Assembly (NCBI GenBank): GCA_015350385.1
Contig: WNKI01000001.1
Location: forward strand, 11,485,338 to 11,549,337
DNA from: Aculops lycopersici
Taxonomy: Eukaryota; Arthropoda; Arachnida; Trombidiformes; Eriophyidae
DNA length: 64,000 bases
Direction: 5' to 3'
The position numbers and the translations under genes are program-made. The notes under the pieces were generated by a model that had not been told where the DNA came from, did no database searches, and saw nothing but the letters and a program-made list of their open reading frames with translations. Below are positions 35,959-45,698 of this stretch, in pieces. The stretch's first letter is position 1. The number at the start of each line of letters is the position of its first letter.

Positions 35959-37110
35959 CTAAGCACCTTTCGCTGATTGGCTTTCTTCTTCTTCAGCCTT
36001 CTCGGCGAGTGCATCGGGATCCTCATAATCGTCTGAGAGATCCCAGAACTTCAATAGAAATAACTCCCTGGATATAGGTGTGGTGATTGCAACTCGTTCG
36101 AAAAATTGCTTGTTATCGGCCAAATTAAGAGGCTTGAATCGGTTGACGGAGTCAAATAAAGCAATTAGATTCTCGCGAAGTTGTTCATTTGTCATATTAA
36201 GTCTTCCAAAGTGGCAATCTATAGTGCCGAAGGCTGGGTTGTCTTCATTCTTTTTGAGTTCATAATCAACACCACTGATGAAGGTCTTGACGAGGCTCAC
36301 AATATCATCACCAAAGTTACCTCTTTGCTTGCTTGGGAAGCAACTCAATGCCTTCATACCCTTGACGGCAGAAAATTCTAACAAAAAATCAGTATGGCAT
36401 ACCAAGTGGTCGAAATCACGTTGAGTCAACTGCTTACTCTTGAGTTGTTGAGCAATATCTAGGGAACCTGCCATGATAGCGCCGGCCTCTTTAGCAGCTA
36501 CCTGGTCTGCCTCGTTTTTGCACAAGGCAATGATCTTTCGAGGCCTGATTTGGTAGGAGAAAGGATGAGGATATCCAACTGTACTAGCAATCTTCTCGAT
36601 ATATCTCTTCTTTTTAATCTTCATCTTGAGATTGAGCTCGATAGTTGCAGTAACAAGCGAATCTGGTTGGTTCAAGACATCGGGGTGAGCAATCTGTCGA
36701 TGCAAGTCGAGTATCTCTTCTATAGAGAATCTCTTTTTCCTGTATTTTTCGAAAAAGTATACATCGTCTACGGGTGCAGGAGGTAATACTGCGTCTTGCG
36801 CTCTTTCATTCAGGAATCTATACTGAAATTGGTCTACTTTGACGCCGAACTCACGTTGCTTTTTGGGTTTTGGATTCTGAGCCTCAGCTATACGTCTTTG
36901 ACTAGCCCTCGCCTTAAGTTGTCTCATTCTTTCAAGTCGTTTGTATTTCCTGGCTGCACCACGGGTTTGTATGTAGTTGACTAGACTCTGGTTGCTCTGA
37001 TCCTCGTGTCTCTCGACGCTCTGAAGCTTGTTCGCTATAGCCGGCACTGGGCTTAATAAAGCTGTCTGCCGAAAGGGCAGCAGCGATTTCATCACAATAC
37101 TCATAGCCAT
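35959..37110 (-). CDS. MRPL1: Mitochondrial large ribosomal subunit protein uL1m
   Basis: Component of the L1 stalk of the mitochondrial ribosome. The 383-residue protein begins with a basic, hydroxylated, acid-free leader (MAMSIVMKSLLPFRQTALLS) typical of mitochondrial import. The AARKYKR and VYFFEKYRKKRFSIEEILDLHRQ region of metazoan MRPL1 follows. The L1 domain runs from about 160 to 340 (RPRKIIALCKNEADQVAAKEAGA). The C-terminus is acidic. Length is near that of animal MRPL1. It is head-to-head with the KDM6 gene and convergent with TBK1. Confidence 0.93.
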   Translation of the reverse strand: MAMSIVMKSLLPFRQTALLSPVPAIANKLQSVERHEDQSNQSLVNYIQTRGAARKYKRLERMRQLKARASQRRIAEAQNPKPKKQREFGVKVDQFQYRFLNERAQDAVLPPAPVDDVYFFEKYRKKRFSIEEILDLHRQIAHPDVLNQPDSLVTATIELNLKMKIKKKRYIEKIASTVGYPHPFSYQIRPRKIIALCKNEADQVAAKEAGAIMAGSLDIAQQLKSKQLTQRDFDHLVCHTDFLLEFSAVKGMKALSCFPSKQRGNFGDDIVSLVKTFISGVDYELKKNEDNPAFGTIDCHFGRLNMTNEQLRENLIALFDSVNRFKPLNLADNKQFFERVAITTPISRELFLLKFWDLSDDYEDPDALAEKAEEEESQSAKGA

Positions 37111-38364
37111 GTTAAATTAATATCGAAGTAATATGTTACATCGATATAAAATGCCCGGGTAGAATTGGCGAATGTAATTACTAGCAAGGTAAACAATACC
37201 GGTCCAACCTCGTGGTGATCCTCTCGCTCGGCGTTACACACTTGTATTTGGTCTCTGAACCACTAGAGGCGCTTCGATCGCTGAGCGTTCCATTTTTCTT
37301 GGCCTAAATTTACAGAGAATCCACAGTGTAATCCTGTGCCGAAAGCACAAGCTTGCGAGATCCAAGCAAAACTCTTGTCGTCGTTGCTGGGCTGTTCCAT
37401 AGGCCGATATCAGTAGGCCGAAGAAGTTGCTGGGTCATTGTGAGCGTTAACCTGCGAATCTCCGCCTGCCACCATCTCAGCGTACAAAATCCGTATGCCA
37501 TTTCGCTGCAGCTGGCAACACAAGCTTTCTCGATGCTGCAGCCTGCAGGACCGCGGTGGCAGCGGCTTCTTCGTGAACTTAACACAAAAATACAAGCCCA
37601 TTGGATTCACGGACATCATTTGGGGCACTGAAAGCTGCGTTGGCGGCGACGATTCACTATGGGGCAGACAGACGCACAGACAGACATACAATAGGCAACA
37701 CACGCTAACTTGTGACAGACGAAAAGGCAGACTAAGTTCTGGGAGTAATCCACGAAAGCGCATAGAAAGGCAGTAGCACAGAGTGTAAAGTCAAACATTA
37801 AATAGCCTGGCCCGTTAGAGCATCTTGGGTTTCATCAAATTATATTTTCGGCGACTCGCCAAGAGAATTTTACACAATTATTTCGATCCTATTTACACCG
37901 AAAACTTTTTTATCGAGTCGATGGAAAATCATCAGGAGCTCAGTTCCGTCTATACAATACCTACAATTGAAACTAAATTTTGAAGTTTAAAACGTAAACA
38001 CAACGAAACATCGAACGACAAGGTCTGCGATCGGGAGCAAACTTTTCTCTATTTTTATCAACTTTTATTCAAAACTTTAGTCACGAGTCTGCATCAAAAG
38101 TAGCAAATGTAATCATCACTGCCATGTTACATTATAATCCAAGTCACAGATCAATATTAGTCAAGACCACTGCTGCTTTTGAATATCGTTGACAACAAAA
38201 ACAAAGTACTTTTGTACATCATCTACCTCGCCAATTAAATCAACTACTTGCAACTAAAACTACCATAACAACAATCACATCTACAATATCAATCCGCTAT
38301 TGATGCAGTTCTCTTTACATTGAAGACTTGTCAACTATTGGAGCGCATATTATTATTAGAAGAA
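37111..38364. other. Head-to-head promoter region of MRPL1 and KDM6
   Basis: About 1.25 kb with no supported gene. I looked here for TPR-repeat exons of the KDM6 gene and found none. The KDM6 reading frame is open from about 38269 to its first ATG at 38365, so an upstream splice into this stretch cannot be excluded. Confidence 0.5.
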
Positions 38365-40212
38365 ATGATTGATAAAAGAACCAACCAACAGAGTATACCC
38401 TCCAATGAACGAGTGATCGAGCATAACAATGGAATATCAACCACTCAAGCCAACCCAGTCAATAGCTCTTTACAGGCTAATGCTAATCACACTAATGGCA
38501 ACAGTAACAATATTAGCAACAATACCAAGCACATCTTACCATATCCGTCTGGTCCAGATAGGAAATTGAACAATGGCGAATTATACCCACCGACACCGAG
38601 TATCTCGGTTCACTCTGAGGCTGAGGTTTTCTCGCCCAAATTGCAGGAGTTTTGCCTTGCAAATCCAATTGTAGTTATTAGAAATATCTCTCACGTGCTC
38701 AAACTCGATCTAGGATTGTTTTCTACAAAGACACTCGTCGAGGCCGACCCAGACCACCAAATCGAGGTCAGAAAGCAGCTACAGCAACCATCGGATCAAA
38801 ATTGGGATTTCGACAAGAAAAAGATGATATGGCGTTGCGAGAGTCCTCGGAATTACAATAAGATTTCCAAGTATGCTCTCTATCAGGCCAGCACATTTCA
38901 GGAGTATCTCATCAAGGGTGAAGAGGAGCTCACCTCATCCGTCACAGTAAAACGAAGAAAGAATGGTACGTCTATTTCTGAGAACAATCATGCGCATAAC
39001 AACAATAATCTGAATGGATACACAAACGGGAATGGAACTTCAGACATTAAGGTCAACTTGAATCATTATCACTGTTACGACGCAAGCACAACGCCATCCT
39101 CAAAGAGCTCACCCACCGAATTCTCACCCTCTCACAACTCCGATTCAGACTCAAATGGATCTGCAATGGGAAAAACATCAACTTCATCACTGTCTTCCGC
39201 ACAAATATTCCGTAAGCTTAAAAAGAATACCCAATTCAATGTGGTCACATTTGGTACTAATGTAGATCTCTCAGACAACACTAAATGGAAAGCTCAACTT
39301 GAGGAGCTGGACAAACTGCCAATGTTTGCACGGGTAGTGTCAGCATCAAATATGCTAACCCACGTTGGCCACTCCATCTTAGGTATGAATACAGTGCAAC
39401 TATACATGAAGGTGCCGGGATGCCGGACACCAGGTCATCAGGAAAACAATAACTTTTGCTCTGTCAATATCAACATTGGACCTGGTGATTGTGAGTGGTT
39501 CGGTGTACCGGAAGAGTATTGGGGTCTGATGGCTAAGCTTTGCGCAGAGAACAATAGCAATTTCGTTCACGGATCCTGGTGGCCCAATCTAGATGATTTG
39601 AAAGCATACAACATACCGGTGTATAGATTTATACAAAAACCCGGCGATATCGTCTGGGTCAATACGGGCACAGTGCATTGGGTTCAAGCCATCGGTTGGT
39701 GTAACAACATTGCTTGGAATGTCGGACCAATAACCACAAAGCAATATAGATCAGCTATCGAGCGATACGAGTGGAACAAGTTGGAAAGGTACAAGTCGAT
39801 TGTACCAATGATACACCTTACCTGGAACTTGGCTAAGAATGTTGAAATTCACGACGAAGACTTATTCATCAAGATCAAGAACTTCCTATTTGCATCGCTT
39901 GGCTACTGTGAAAGACTCATCGATAACCTCAAGTCCAATAATGTGGAGATCAAGTGGCACGGTAAAGCAGATCACGAGGCGGCACACTATTGTGCAGATT
40001 GTGAGCTCGAAGTATTCAATATACTATTCGTGAAATCGATTGAGAAGAAGTTGGTTGTTCATTGTGCAAAGTGTGCCGTCGGTACAAGTCCAGTTCTTGA
40101 AAACTTCATAGTCCTCCAAGAACATGATATGGATTCCCTAAACAAAACCTACTCAAACTTTGTACAAACATATAGAAATCGTAGATCCAAGACGCTTAGC
40201 ACGGCAAACTAA
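38365..40212 (+). CDS. KDM6: KDM6/UTX-type histone H3K27 demethylase (JmjC), without TPR repeats
   Basis: Removes methyl groups from H3K27 using Fe(II) and 2-oxoglutarate in the nucleus. The first ATG is 38365, giving 615 residues. A low-complexity Asn/Thr-rich leader ends in PPTPSISV. The KDM6 linker (RNISHVLKLDLGLFSTKTLVEA) and the JmjC domain follow. Fe ligands are H358, E360 (TPGHQENNN) and H438 (GTVHWVQAIGWCNN). The C-terminal GATA-like zinc domain has C543, C546, C567 and C570. A Ser/Asn-rich insert lies at about 189-292. The TPR repeats of UTX are missing, so the layout resembles vertebrate KDM6B/JMJD3. The catalytic machinery is intact. A poly(A) signal lies at 40359-40364. Confidence 0.95.
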   Translation: MIDKRTNQQSIPSNERVIEHNNGISTTQANPVNSSLQANANHTNGNSNNISNNTKHILPYPSGPDRKLNNGELYPPTPSISVHSEAEVFSPKLQEFCLANPIVVIRNISHVLKLDLGLFSTKTLVEADPDHQIEVRKQLQQPSDQNWDFDKKKMIWRCESPRNYNKISKYALYQASTFQEYLIKGEEELTSSVTVKRRKNGTSISENNHAHNNNNLNGYTNGNGTSDIKVNLNHYHCYDASTTPSSKSSPTEFSPSHNSDSDSNGSAMGKTSTSSLSSAQIFRKLKKNTQFNVVTFGTNVDLSDNTKWKAQLEELDKLPMFARVVSASNMLTHVGHSILGMNTVQLYMKVPGCRTPGHQENNNFCSVNINIGPGDCEWFGVPEEYWGLMAKLCAENNSNFVHGSWWPNLDDLKAYNIPVYRFIQKPGDIVWVNTGTVHWVQAIGWCNNIAWNVGPITTKQYRSAIERYEWNKLERYKSIVPMIHLTWNLAKNVEIHDEDLFIKIKNFLFASLGYCERLIDNLKSNNVEIKWHGKADHEAAHYCADCELEVFNILFVKSIEKKLVVHCAKCAVGTSPVLENFIVLQEHDMDSLNKTYSNFVQTYRNRRSKTLSTAN

Positions 40213-40358
40213 CTTAAACTATACACATAACCGCGAAGCAAACCTGTCGTTAGTTCCATGATCAACTTTACATTGATCCTAGGAAAAAACCGAATTTACT
40301 ATTAGACTTTACTAAATGAATCTTCAAGACTCCTATACATTTTGTATAAGTTCCCTCG

Positions 40359-40364
40359 AATAAA
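40359..40364 (+). terminator. Poly(A) signal AATAAA for KDM6
   Basis: Exact AATAAA about 147 bases after the KDM6 stop codon, and about 75 bases before the end of the convergent MRPL21 gene. Confidence 0.6.
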
Positions 40365-40412
40365 TATTTTTATTTACACGATTTAAATCATATCATCATT
40401 ATTCGTTACAAG

Positions 40413-40418
40413 TTTATT
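40413..40418 (-). terminator. Poly(A) signal AATAAA for MRPL21
   Basis: Reads AATAAA on the minus strand, 20 bases past the MRPL21 stop codon. Confidence 0.6.
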
Positions 40419-40438
40419 TGATTCAAATAGTCTTTATA

Positions 40439-40822
40439 TTAACATTCTGGTAATTTGCTCAACTCAATCTTGCTAATCCTGAATACAGTTCTAGGTTCTG
40501 CATGGTGCAAGAACTTCTTTAAACCATGTTGTCTCGGTGTATGCCTGTATTCTATTCGATGATCTGTCATCGTCTTCTCGACGATGGTTGCTTCAATCCT
40601 GAACAGTTCTTTGTCTAGTAATGGCCTCCCAATAATACTGAAATCTTTACCACCCAAGACAAGACACTTGTTTATGAGAAACTTTTGACCACACTCTAGA
40701 GGCATGAAATTTTCATAGGTGACTAGATCTCCTTGAGTGATGACTCGCTGTTTACCGAACATGTGGATGACCGCAAAGAGCCTCTGTTTAGTTAGAGGTT
40801 CGATCTTCTGTAATATTGACAT
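40439..40822 (-). CDS. MRPL21: Mitochondrial large ribosomal subunit protein bL21m
   Basis: Structural protein of the mitochondrial large subunit. The 127 residues carry the bL21 core: RLFAVIHMFGKQRVI, GGKDFSIIGRPLL, VEATIVEKT, then the basic end with TVFRISKIEL. Human MRPL21 is about 205 residues, and almost all of the missing length is the N-terminal extension and import leader. Here only about 13 residues (MSILQKIEPLTKQ) precede the core. The sequence caatattacag just after the ATG could be a 3' splice site, so a short upstream exon with the leader is possible, but I found none. Confidence 0.9.
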   Translation of the reverse strand: MSILQKIEPLTKQRLFAVIHMFGKQRVITQGDLVTYENFMPLECGQKFLINKCLVLGGKDFSIIGRPLLDKELFRIEATIVEKTMTDHRIEYRHTPRQHGLKKFLHHAEPRTVFRISKIELSKLPEC

Positions 40823-41070
40823 AATTGCGTTGAATCTTGATCATCAATAATATGATTGATATACCCCACGAGGAAAAAGCTGAACTGAATGATGAGGTTT
40901 GTTGTATTGTTGTTTTGACTTCCACGCGTGTGTTTATTTTCTGCAGTCACATGGAGTTGGCGACTTTTTTAGCGTTGGATGAGACCAACATCGATTAAAT
41001 ACTCTTGTCCCAGGGGATATGTAAATTAATTATTCTATAATCATCTAACTTTATCGCGGCCAATATTAGA
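40823..41070. promoter_or_regulatory. Candidate bidirectional promoter, MRPL21 / SLC35A
   Basis: Only 248 bases separate the two divergent ATG codons. No clear TATA box lies at a standard distance from either start. Confidence 0.5.
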
Positions 41071-42156
41071 ATGGTCATCTCAACTAGAAAAAGGCAGAAG
41101 CCTACTAAATGTTCGTGGTCTGATTATTTGAACATGAGGTATATATCACTCATTTGTCTCACGCTTCAGACGACCTCGATTATAACGGTCTACAGTTACT
41201 CTCGGAAGATACCGAAAGGCTCGACCAAATATCTGAGTTCAACTGTAGTAGTTCTAGCCGAAATACTCAAGTTGGCTGTTTGTTTCCTTGTCATACTCAA
41301 AGAATCTGGTAAGTTTCATTGCGAAAGACAAGTTCTTCCTTCGAGAACGCAACCCAAGGCTAATCTCAATCCATCTTCTCCCCCATCTGTAGGTTATTCA
41401 TTGAACCGATGCTTGAGAACCTTGAACAAAGATATATTCTGTAATATTAAGGAAAGCATCAAAGTTCTAGTTCCTGCCGCGCTCTATGCACTTCAAAACA
41501 ACTTAGCCTTCTATGCCTTGACAAATTTAGAGCCCGCCACTTATCAAGTAGCCTATCAGCTTAAAATTTTATTCACAGCAATGTTCTCAGTTTTGCTAGT
41601 CAATAAACGGATAAGACGGAAGCAATGGCTGGCACTATTGCTATTAACAACTGGAGTTTACCTGGTTCAATCATCACAAGATGAAGGTACTCGAACCATA
41701 GTGCACGAGGGCGAGAAAAATAGATTCTTGGGATTGTTGTCTGTGATAGCTTGTTGCATGTCAAGTGGATTTAGTGGTGTATATTTTGAGAGACTGATAA
41801 AATTCAGTGCAAATCAATCTCTATGGATAAGAAACTTTCAGTTAGCTATATTTTGCTTGACAATTAGTACTTTCGGGATGTTCTATCAAGACTACCAAGC
41901 AATCCAAATTGGCGGTTTTCTGCAGGGCTACTCTTATCTCACATGGATAGTTGTCTTCCTCCAAGCTTTTGGAGGGTTGATTGTTGCGTCCGTAGTCAAG
42001 TATGCCGACAATGTTCTCAAGGGATTTGCAACCTCTATGTCAATCATATTTTCAACGCTACTATCTTATTATTTATTCGACAACTTCAACCCCTCGATGT
42101 ACTTCTACATTGGGGCGAGTACTGTTATTATATCGACATTCATGTATAGTTTGTAG
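41071..42156 (+). CDS. SLC35A: Golgi nucleotide-sugar transporter, SLC35A2/A3 type
   Basis: Exchanges UDP-galactose or UDP-N-acetylglucosamine for UMP across the Golgi membrane. The 361-residue protein has about ten hydrophobic segments. The family motif NNLAFYALTNLEPATYQVAYQLKI is present in the middle. SVVKYADNVLKGFATS and the final FYIGASTVIIST helix are also present. The block YFERLIKF follows GFSGV. Length is within the family range (about 320-400). UDP-Gal, UDP-GlcNAc and CMP-Sia transporters share these motifs, so the substrate is not certain. It shares a short intergenic promoter with MRPL21. Confidence 0.94.
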   Translation: MVISTRKRQKPTKCSWSDYLNMRYISLICLTLQTTSIITVYSYSRKIPKGSTKYLSSTVVVLAEILKLAVCFLVILKESGKFHCERQVLPSRTQPKANLNPSSPPSVGYSLNRCLRTLNKDIFCNIKESIKVLVPAALYALQNNLAFYALTNLEPATYQVAYQLKILFTAMFSVLLVNKRIRRKQWLALLLLTTGVYLVQSSQDEGTRTIVHEGEKNRFLGLLSVIACCMSSGFSGVYFERLIKFSANQSLWIRNFQLAIFCLTISTFGMFYQDYQAIQIGGFLQGYSYLTWIVVFLQAFGGLIVASVVKYADNVLKGFATSMSIIFSTLLSYYLFDNFNPSMYFYIGASTVIISTFMYSL

Positions 42157-42180
42157 CTTATAAAAGTATCGAGTTGATGC

Positions 42181-42186
42181 AATAAA
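42181..42186 (+). terminator. Poly(A) signal AATAAA for SLC35A
   Basis: Exact AATAAA 25 bases past the stop codon. Confidence 0.6.
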
Positions 42187-42414
42187 AAACGATAAGTGAG
42201 TTGAACCATTTGTAATAATTCTCTTCCGCTTGGCGTATTGAATTGGAGCCTCAGTTAGTGTCAACTCAGCTAGAAAATTACATGTATCCACAGGCAATCT
42301 CATGGATATAACATAAGCGATATAGATGGCGGAATGATGGACGACAAGTACTCGGATGCAAATTGTATCTACTTCTGTGTAATCCAGTTCAGCAATTTGG
42401 TTTTATTTCTATGC

Positions 42415-42420
42415 TTTATT
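42415..42420 (-). terminator. Poly(A) signal AATAAA for MOB4
   Basis: Reads AATAAA on the minus strand, 55 bases past the MOB4 stop. A second copy lies at 42402-42407. Confidence 0.55.
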
Positions 42421-42474
42421 TCAACATTGCCAAATGCGGATAGGTTCGAGTTAATTATACCGGATATTAACACG

Positions 42475-43461
42475 TCATTGTGTACTTGCAGCTATCTTCT
42501 CTGATTGTTTTGTTTTAGTCTCGTCTGGATTCGTTTTGGCGGAGCTAGCACCCTTGACCATTGTGCTCGACCAACTTGTAACGGTGGTATTTGATTCATC
42601 ATAAGGAGATTTCTCAGAGTCTTTGTCTTCCGCATCAGCTGACAGTGTCTTCTCAATCACTGGAATTTCTTCGCTTGATTTTCGGCCCTGGCTGATTGAT
42701 TCTGTGGTGGTGGTTAATGTCGCAGTGGCTGCTGTAGAAGTAGGAGCATCGCCAGCCGGTGTCTGATATGATACCTGCTGTTCAGGCTTCGAACCATCAG
42801 CAGGCACAATCAGACTCTCCTTAGACATGAGCTCGTAAGTTGTGACAAACTGCGAAAAACGCTTGCATAGATGTGTTTCCCTCTCAAAGTCATCAAAAAT
42901 TTGATAGTGATGATAATAAGCATGTGAAAAGATTCTGTACACCCTCCGACAGACCGATCCTAGCTTGGCAACCGAGCTATCCTTGATTGTGACACGAGAT
43001 GGAAAGTATTTGGTGCTATTCAGCAGGCTAGCTGCACCATCCAATGTATGCCTTACATAGTCAATAGCAGGACACTCATTGGGAGTCTTGTGAGCTGCGC
43101 AAAGGAAGATCCATTGCTCGGTTGCTGTCATTTGGTTGCAAGTATCCGGAAAGCAACACTCCTGTAATCTTGCCGCCAGTCTGTTTAGTTGCATGCAAAA
43201 TATTCTGAGATGCTCAATTTTCCAGGCTCCAAGATCCTGATTCTCAGGTAATTTTAGGATTTCGTCAATATCAGCTGGATCTCTTCTGATCAATTGCTGG
43301 ATGTATTGCTGAACAGCTAACGGTGAGTCCATATCATCGAGTGCTTGCTCGGGCCAGTCGTAGAATTCTTTCGACTTGCAACCCCGATTATTTCTACGCA
43401 AAATACGACCACCTTCGGCTTTCTTGTCGTCATTTTTCTTCTCTAGTTGTTGTTGCGTCAT
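42475..43461 (-). CDS. MOB4: MOB-like protein 4 (phocein), STRIPAK subunit, with long C-terminal tail
   Basis: Core subunit of the STRIPAK phosphatase-kinase complex. The 328-residue protein has the phocein-specific opening ILRRNNRGCKSKEFYDWPEQ and AVQQYIQQLIRRD. The very conserved QMTATEQWIFLCAAHKTP and CPAIDYVRHTLDGAASLLNS follow, then SSVAKLGSVCRRVYRIFSHAYYHH with the MOB zinc ligands. Human MOB4 is 225 residues. Homology ends near residue 225 and about 100 extra Ser/Thr/Glu/Lys-rich residues follow. An additional 15-residue charged leader precedes the core. It is head-to-head with the alanine aminotransferase gene. Confidence 0.95.
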   Translation of the reverse strand: MTQQQLEKKNDDKKAEGGRILRRNNRGCKSKEFYDWPEQALDDMDSPLAVQQYIQQLIRRDPADIDEILKLPENQDLGAWKIEHLRIFCMQLNRLAARLQECCFPDTCNQMTATEQWIFLCAAHKTPNECPAIDYVRHTLDGAASLLNSTKYFPSRVTIKDSSVAKLGSVCRRVYRIFSHAYYHHYQIFDDFERETHLCKRFSQFVTTYELMSKESLIVPADGSKPEQQVSYQTPAGDAPTSTAATATLTTTTESISQGRKSSEEIPVIEKTLSADAEDKDSEKSPYDESNTTVTSWSSTMVKGASSAKTNPDETKTKQSEKIAASTQ

Positions 43462-44258
43462 TTCTGGTGATGTTGCAAACGTGATGTTGTCAAATAGTTC
43501 AGTTCTCTTCGTGAACTTAGGTCAGTTCCAATAGAAATAATTGTAATGATGAAGAAATAATTGTCTAAAACCTAGCTGAATAGAAGAGAGACATTATGTT
43601 AGAATAGTTATTATTCGCGGAGCATCATGACATGTTTTGATTCTGCATGCATTTCTCGCTCAAACGGTACTCTGAGGCATAGCCGGCCACTCACAAGGAA
43701 ACACATGACTATGTTCATCTTGGATCTGGGCAAGTCATACATCAATCGATTCAGCTCACCGAGCTGAGTTATATGTGAAACCGTTTCTTGCTCCTTTTTT
43801 CCCAGTTACGAAATAAATAAGATCAAAATTCCAATCGCGCACCTCACTCTACGCGTTTTTCTTGGGTTTCTAGGGTTTTTTGAGTATTTTTCGGCACTGT
43901 GCTTTCTCTATGGAGCGTAGAAAGCCTAAAGCCTCAATAGTTCGTCAAATATTCAAAAGAAGCCTTAGAGACCTACAATCTTGTTGTCGTCTCGACGAGT
44001 AGATGCGATTTCATGTGCTTTTTACTGGATTCTGGAGTAACCCATGTCATGTGTCTCCTTGTGAGTTGTGGGGTACAACTATACAGAGACTCGCGCGTTG
44101 AGGAATGCAAATGATAATCCAATAACAAAACTGATCATCTTATTAGATAAAAACCGCTACAGTTTTCACTGATATTGAAGTAAACATCAATCAATTACAT
44201 CATTCTATCGATGAATCAATTTCTCAATTTTTTAATCCAAACTTCACCGTAACTCAAA
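43462..44258. other. Head-to-head promoter region of MOB4 and alanine aminotransferase
   Basis: About 800 bases with no supported gene. Confidence 0.5.
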
Positions 44259-45698
44259 ATGGCTACTGCGCTTTTAAACGTGGAAAACATCAACCAGAAC
44301 ATCAGAAATCTCGAGTATGCAGTCAGAGGTCCCCTCGTTATTAGAGCCGTGCAATTAGCTAAGGAACTGGAGCAAGGCGAGGAGAGGCCCTTCAAGAGTG
44401 TAATCAGGGCTAACATTGGAGATTGTCATGCAATGAACCAGAAGCCACTCACCTACTACCGCCAAATGATTGCCTGCGCCTCTTATCCAGAAATAATGGA
44501 CACCAATCTTAATATTCCCAACGACGTCAAGGAGAGGGTTAGAGAGATACTCAAGGCTTGCGGAGGCCAATCGGTTGGAGCCTATTCGGATGCCTGTGGC
44601 ATCGAGCTCATCAGGCGCAAATGTGCCGAGTACATCCAGAATCGCGACGGTGGAGTTGAGTCCAAGTGGCAAAATATCTTCTTAACCACGGGAGCTAGCG
44701 AGGTAGTCAAGGCCACACTGTCGTTTGTAAACAAATCTAGAAAGGAAGGCTTGCCAGTTGGAGTTATGATCCCTATCCCTCAGTATCCACTCTATTCGGC
44801 TACCATATGTGAGCTGGGGATGCACCAGGTTAGCTATTACCTGGACGAGGATCATGATTGGCGCCTGGAGATGGATGAACTGGAGCGCGCCTATGCTGAG
44901 GAGTCAACCAAATGTGATGTCAGAGTTTTAGTTGTTATTAATCCGGCAAATCCAACCGGAGCCGTCTTGAGTCGTGAGAACATTTGTCAAGTTATTGAGT
45001 TTGCAAAGAAGCATAATCTACTGATTGTTGCCGATGAAGTCTATCAGCACAACATTTGGGCCGAGGGAGCTGAGTTTCATTCATTTAAGAAGTGTATGGC
45101 CGATATGAATGTCAACACCGAGCTTGTGTCCATGATGAGCGCTAGTAAGGGATATATGGGAGAGTGTGGACTTCGTGGTGGCTACGGCGAGATGGTCAAT
45201 TTTACACCCGAGGTGCAGGCAGTATTCTATAAACTCTTATCGGCTCGATTGTGTAGCTCTATTTTAGGCCAAATAACAATGAGTTGCGTCGTGAATCCAC
45301 CAAAGCCGGGCGAGGAGTCTTACCAGTTATTTGAGACTGAAAGACAAAAGATTTTGAGTGATCTAAAGGCCAAGGCCAAGCTTGTGGCCGATACATTCAA
45401 CTCCATTGAAGGGATCCACTGTAACAAGGTGGCCGGAGCCATGTACGCCTTCCCCCGATTGACTTTACCTGAGAAAGCAATCAAGGCTGCCGAGGCCACT
45501 GGCCAGAAGCCAGACTTCTTTTACCTGATGGCCCTACTTGAGGAGGCTGGAATATGCGTTGTACCCGGCTCAGGTTTTGGACAATTACCTGGCACATTCC
45601 ATTTCAGAACCACGATTCTACCACAACCAGATACTTTCAACGAGATGATGTCTAGATTCAAGAAGTTTCACGCAAGTTTTATCGAAAGATACTCCTGA
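44259..45698 (+). CDS. GPT: Alanine aminotransferase (PLP-dependent)
   Basis: Interconverts alanine and 2-oxoglutarate with pyruvate and glutamate. The 479-residue protein is a fold-type I aminotransferase. NIGDCHAMNQKPLTYYRQ and GAYSDACGIELIR are ALT-specific. NPANPTGAVL and ADEVYQHNIW form the cofactor pocket. K297 in SASKGYMGECGLRGGY is the PLP lysine. FHFRTTILP near the end supplies the carboxylate-binding Arg. No mitochondrial leader is apparent, so the cytosolic form is more likely (inference). Length is close to animal ALT. It converges with the orphan gene at 46175. Confidence 0.96.
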   Translation: MATALLNVENINQNIRNLEYAVRGPLVIRAVQLAKELEQGEERPFKSVIRANIGDCHAMNQKPLTYYRQMIACASYPEIMDTNLNIPNDVKERVREILKACGGQSVGAYSDACGIELIRRKCAEYIQNRDGGVESKWQNIFLTTGASEVVKATLSFVNKSRKEGLPVGVMIPIPQYPLYSATICELGMHQVSYYLDEDHDWRLEMDELERAYAEESTKCDVRVLVVINPANPTGAVLSRENICQVIEFAKKHNLLIVADEVYQHNIWAEGAEFHSFKKCMADMNVNTELVSMMSASKGYMGECGLRGGYGEMVNFTPEVQAVFYKLLSARLCSSILGQITMSCVVNPPKPGEESYQLFETERQKILSDLKAKAKLVADTFNSIEGIHCNKVAGAMYAFPRLTLPEKAIKAAEATGQKPDFFYLMALLEEAGICVVPGSGFGQLPGTFHFRTTILPQPDTFNEMMSRFKKFHASFIERYS

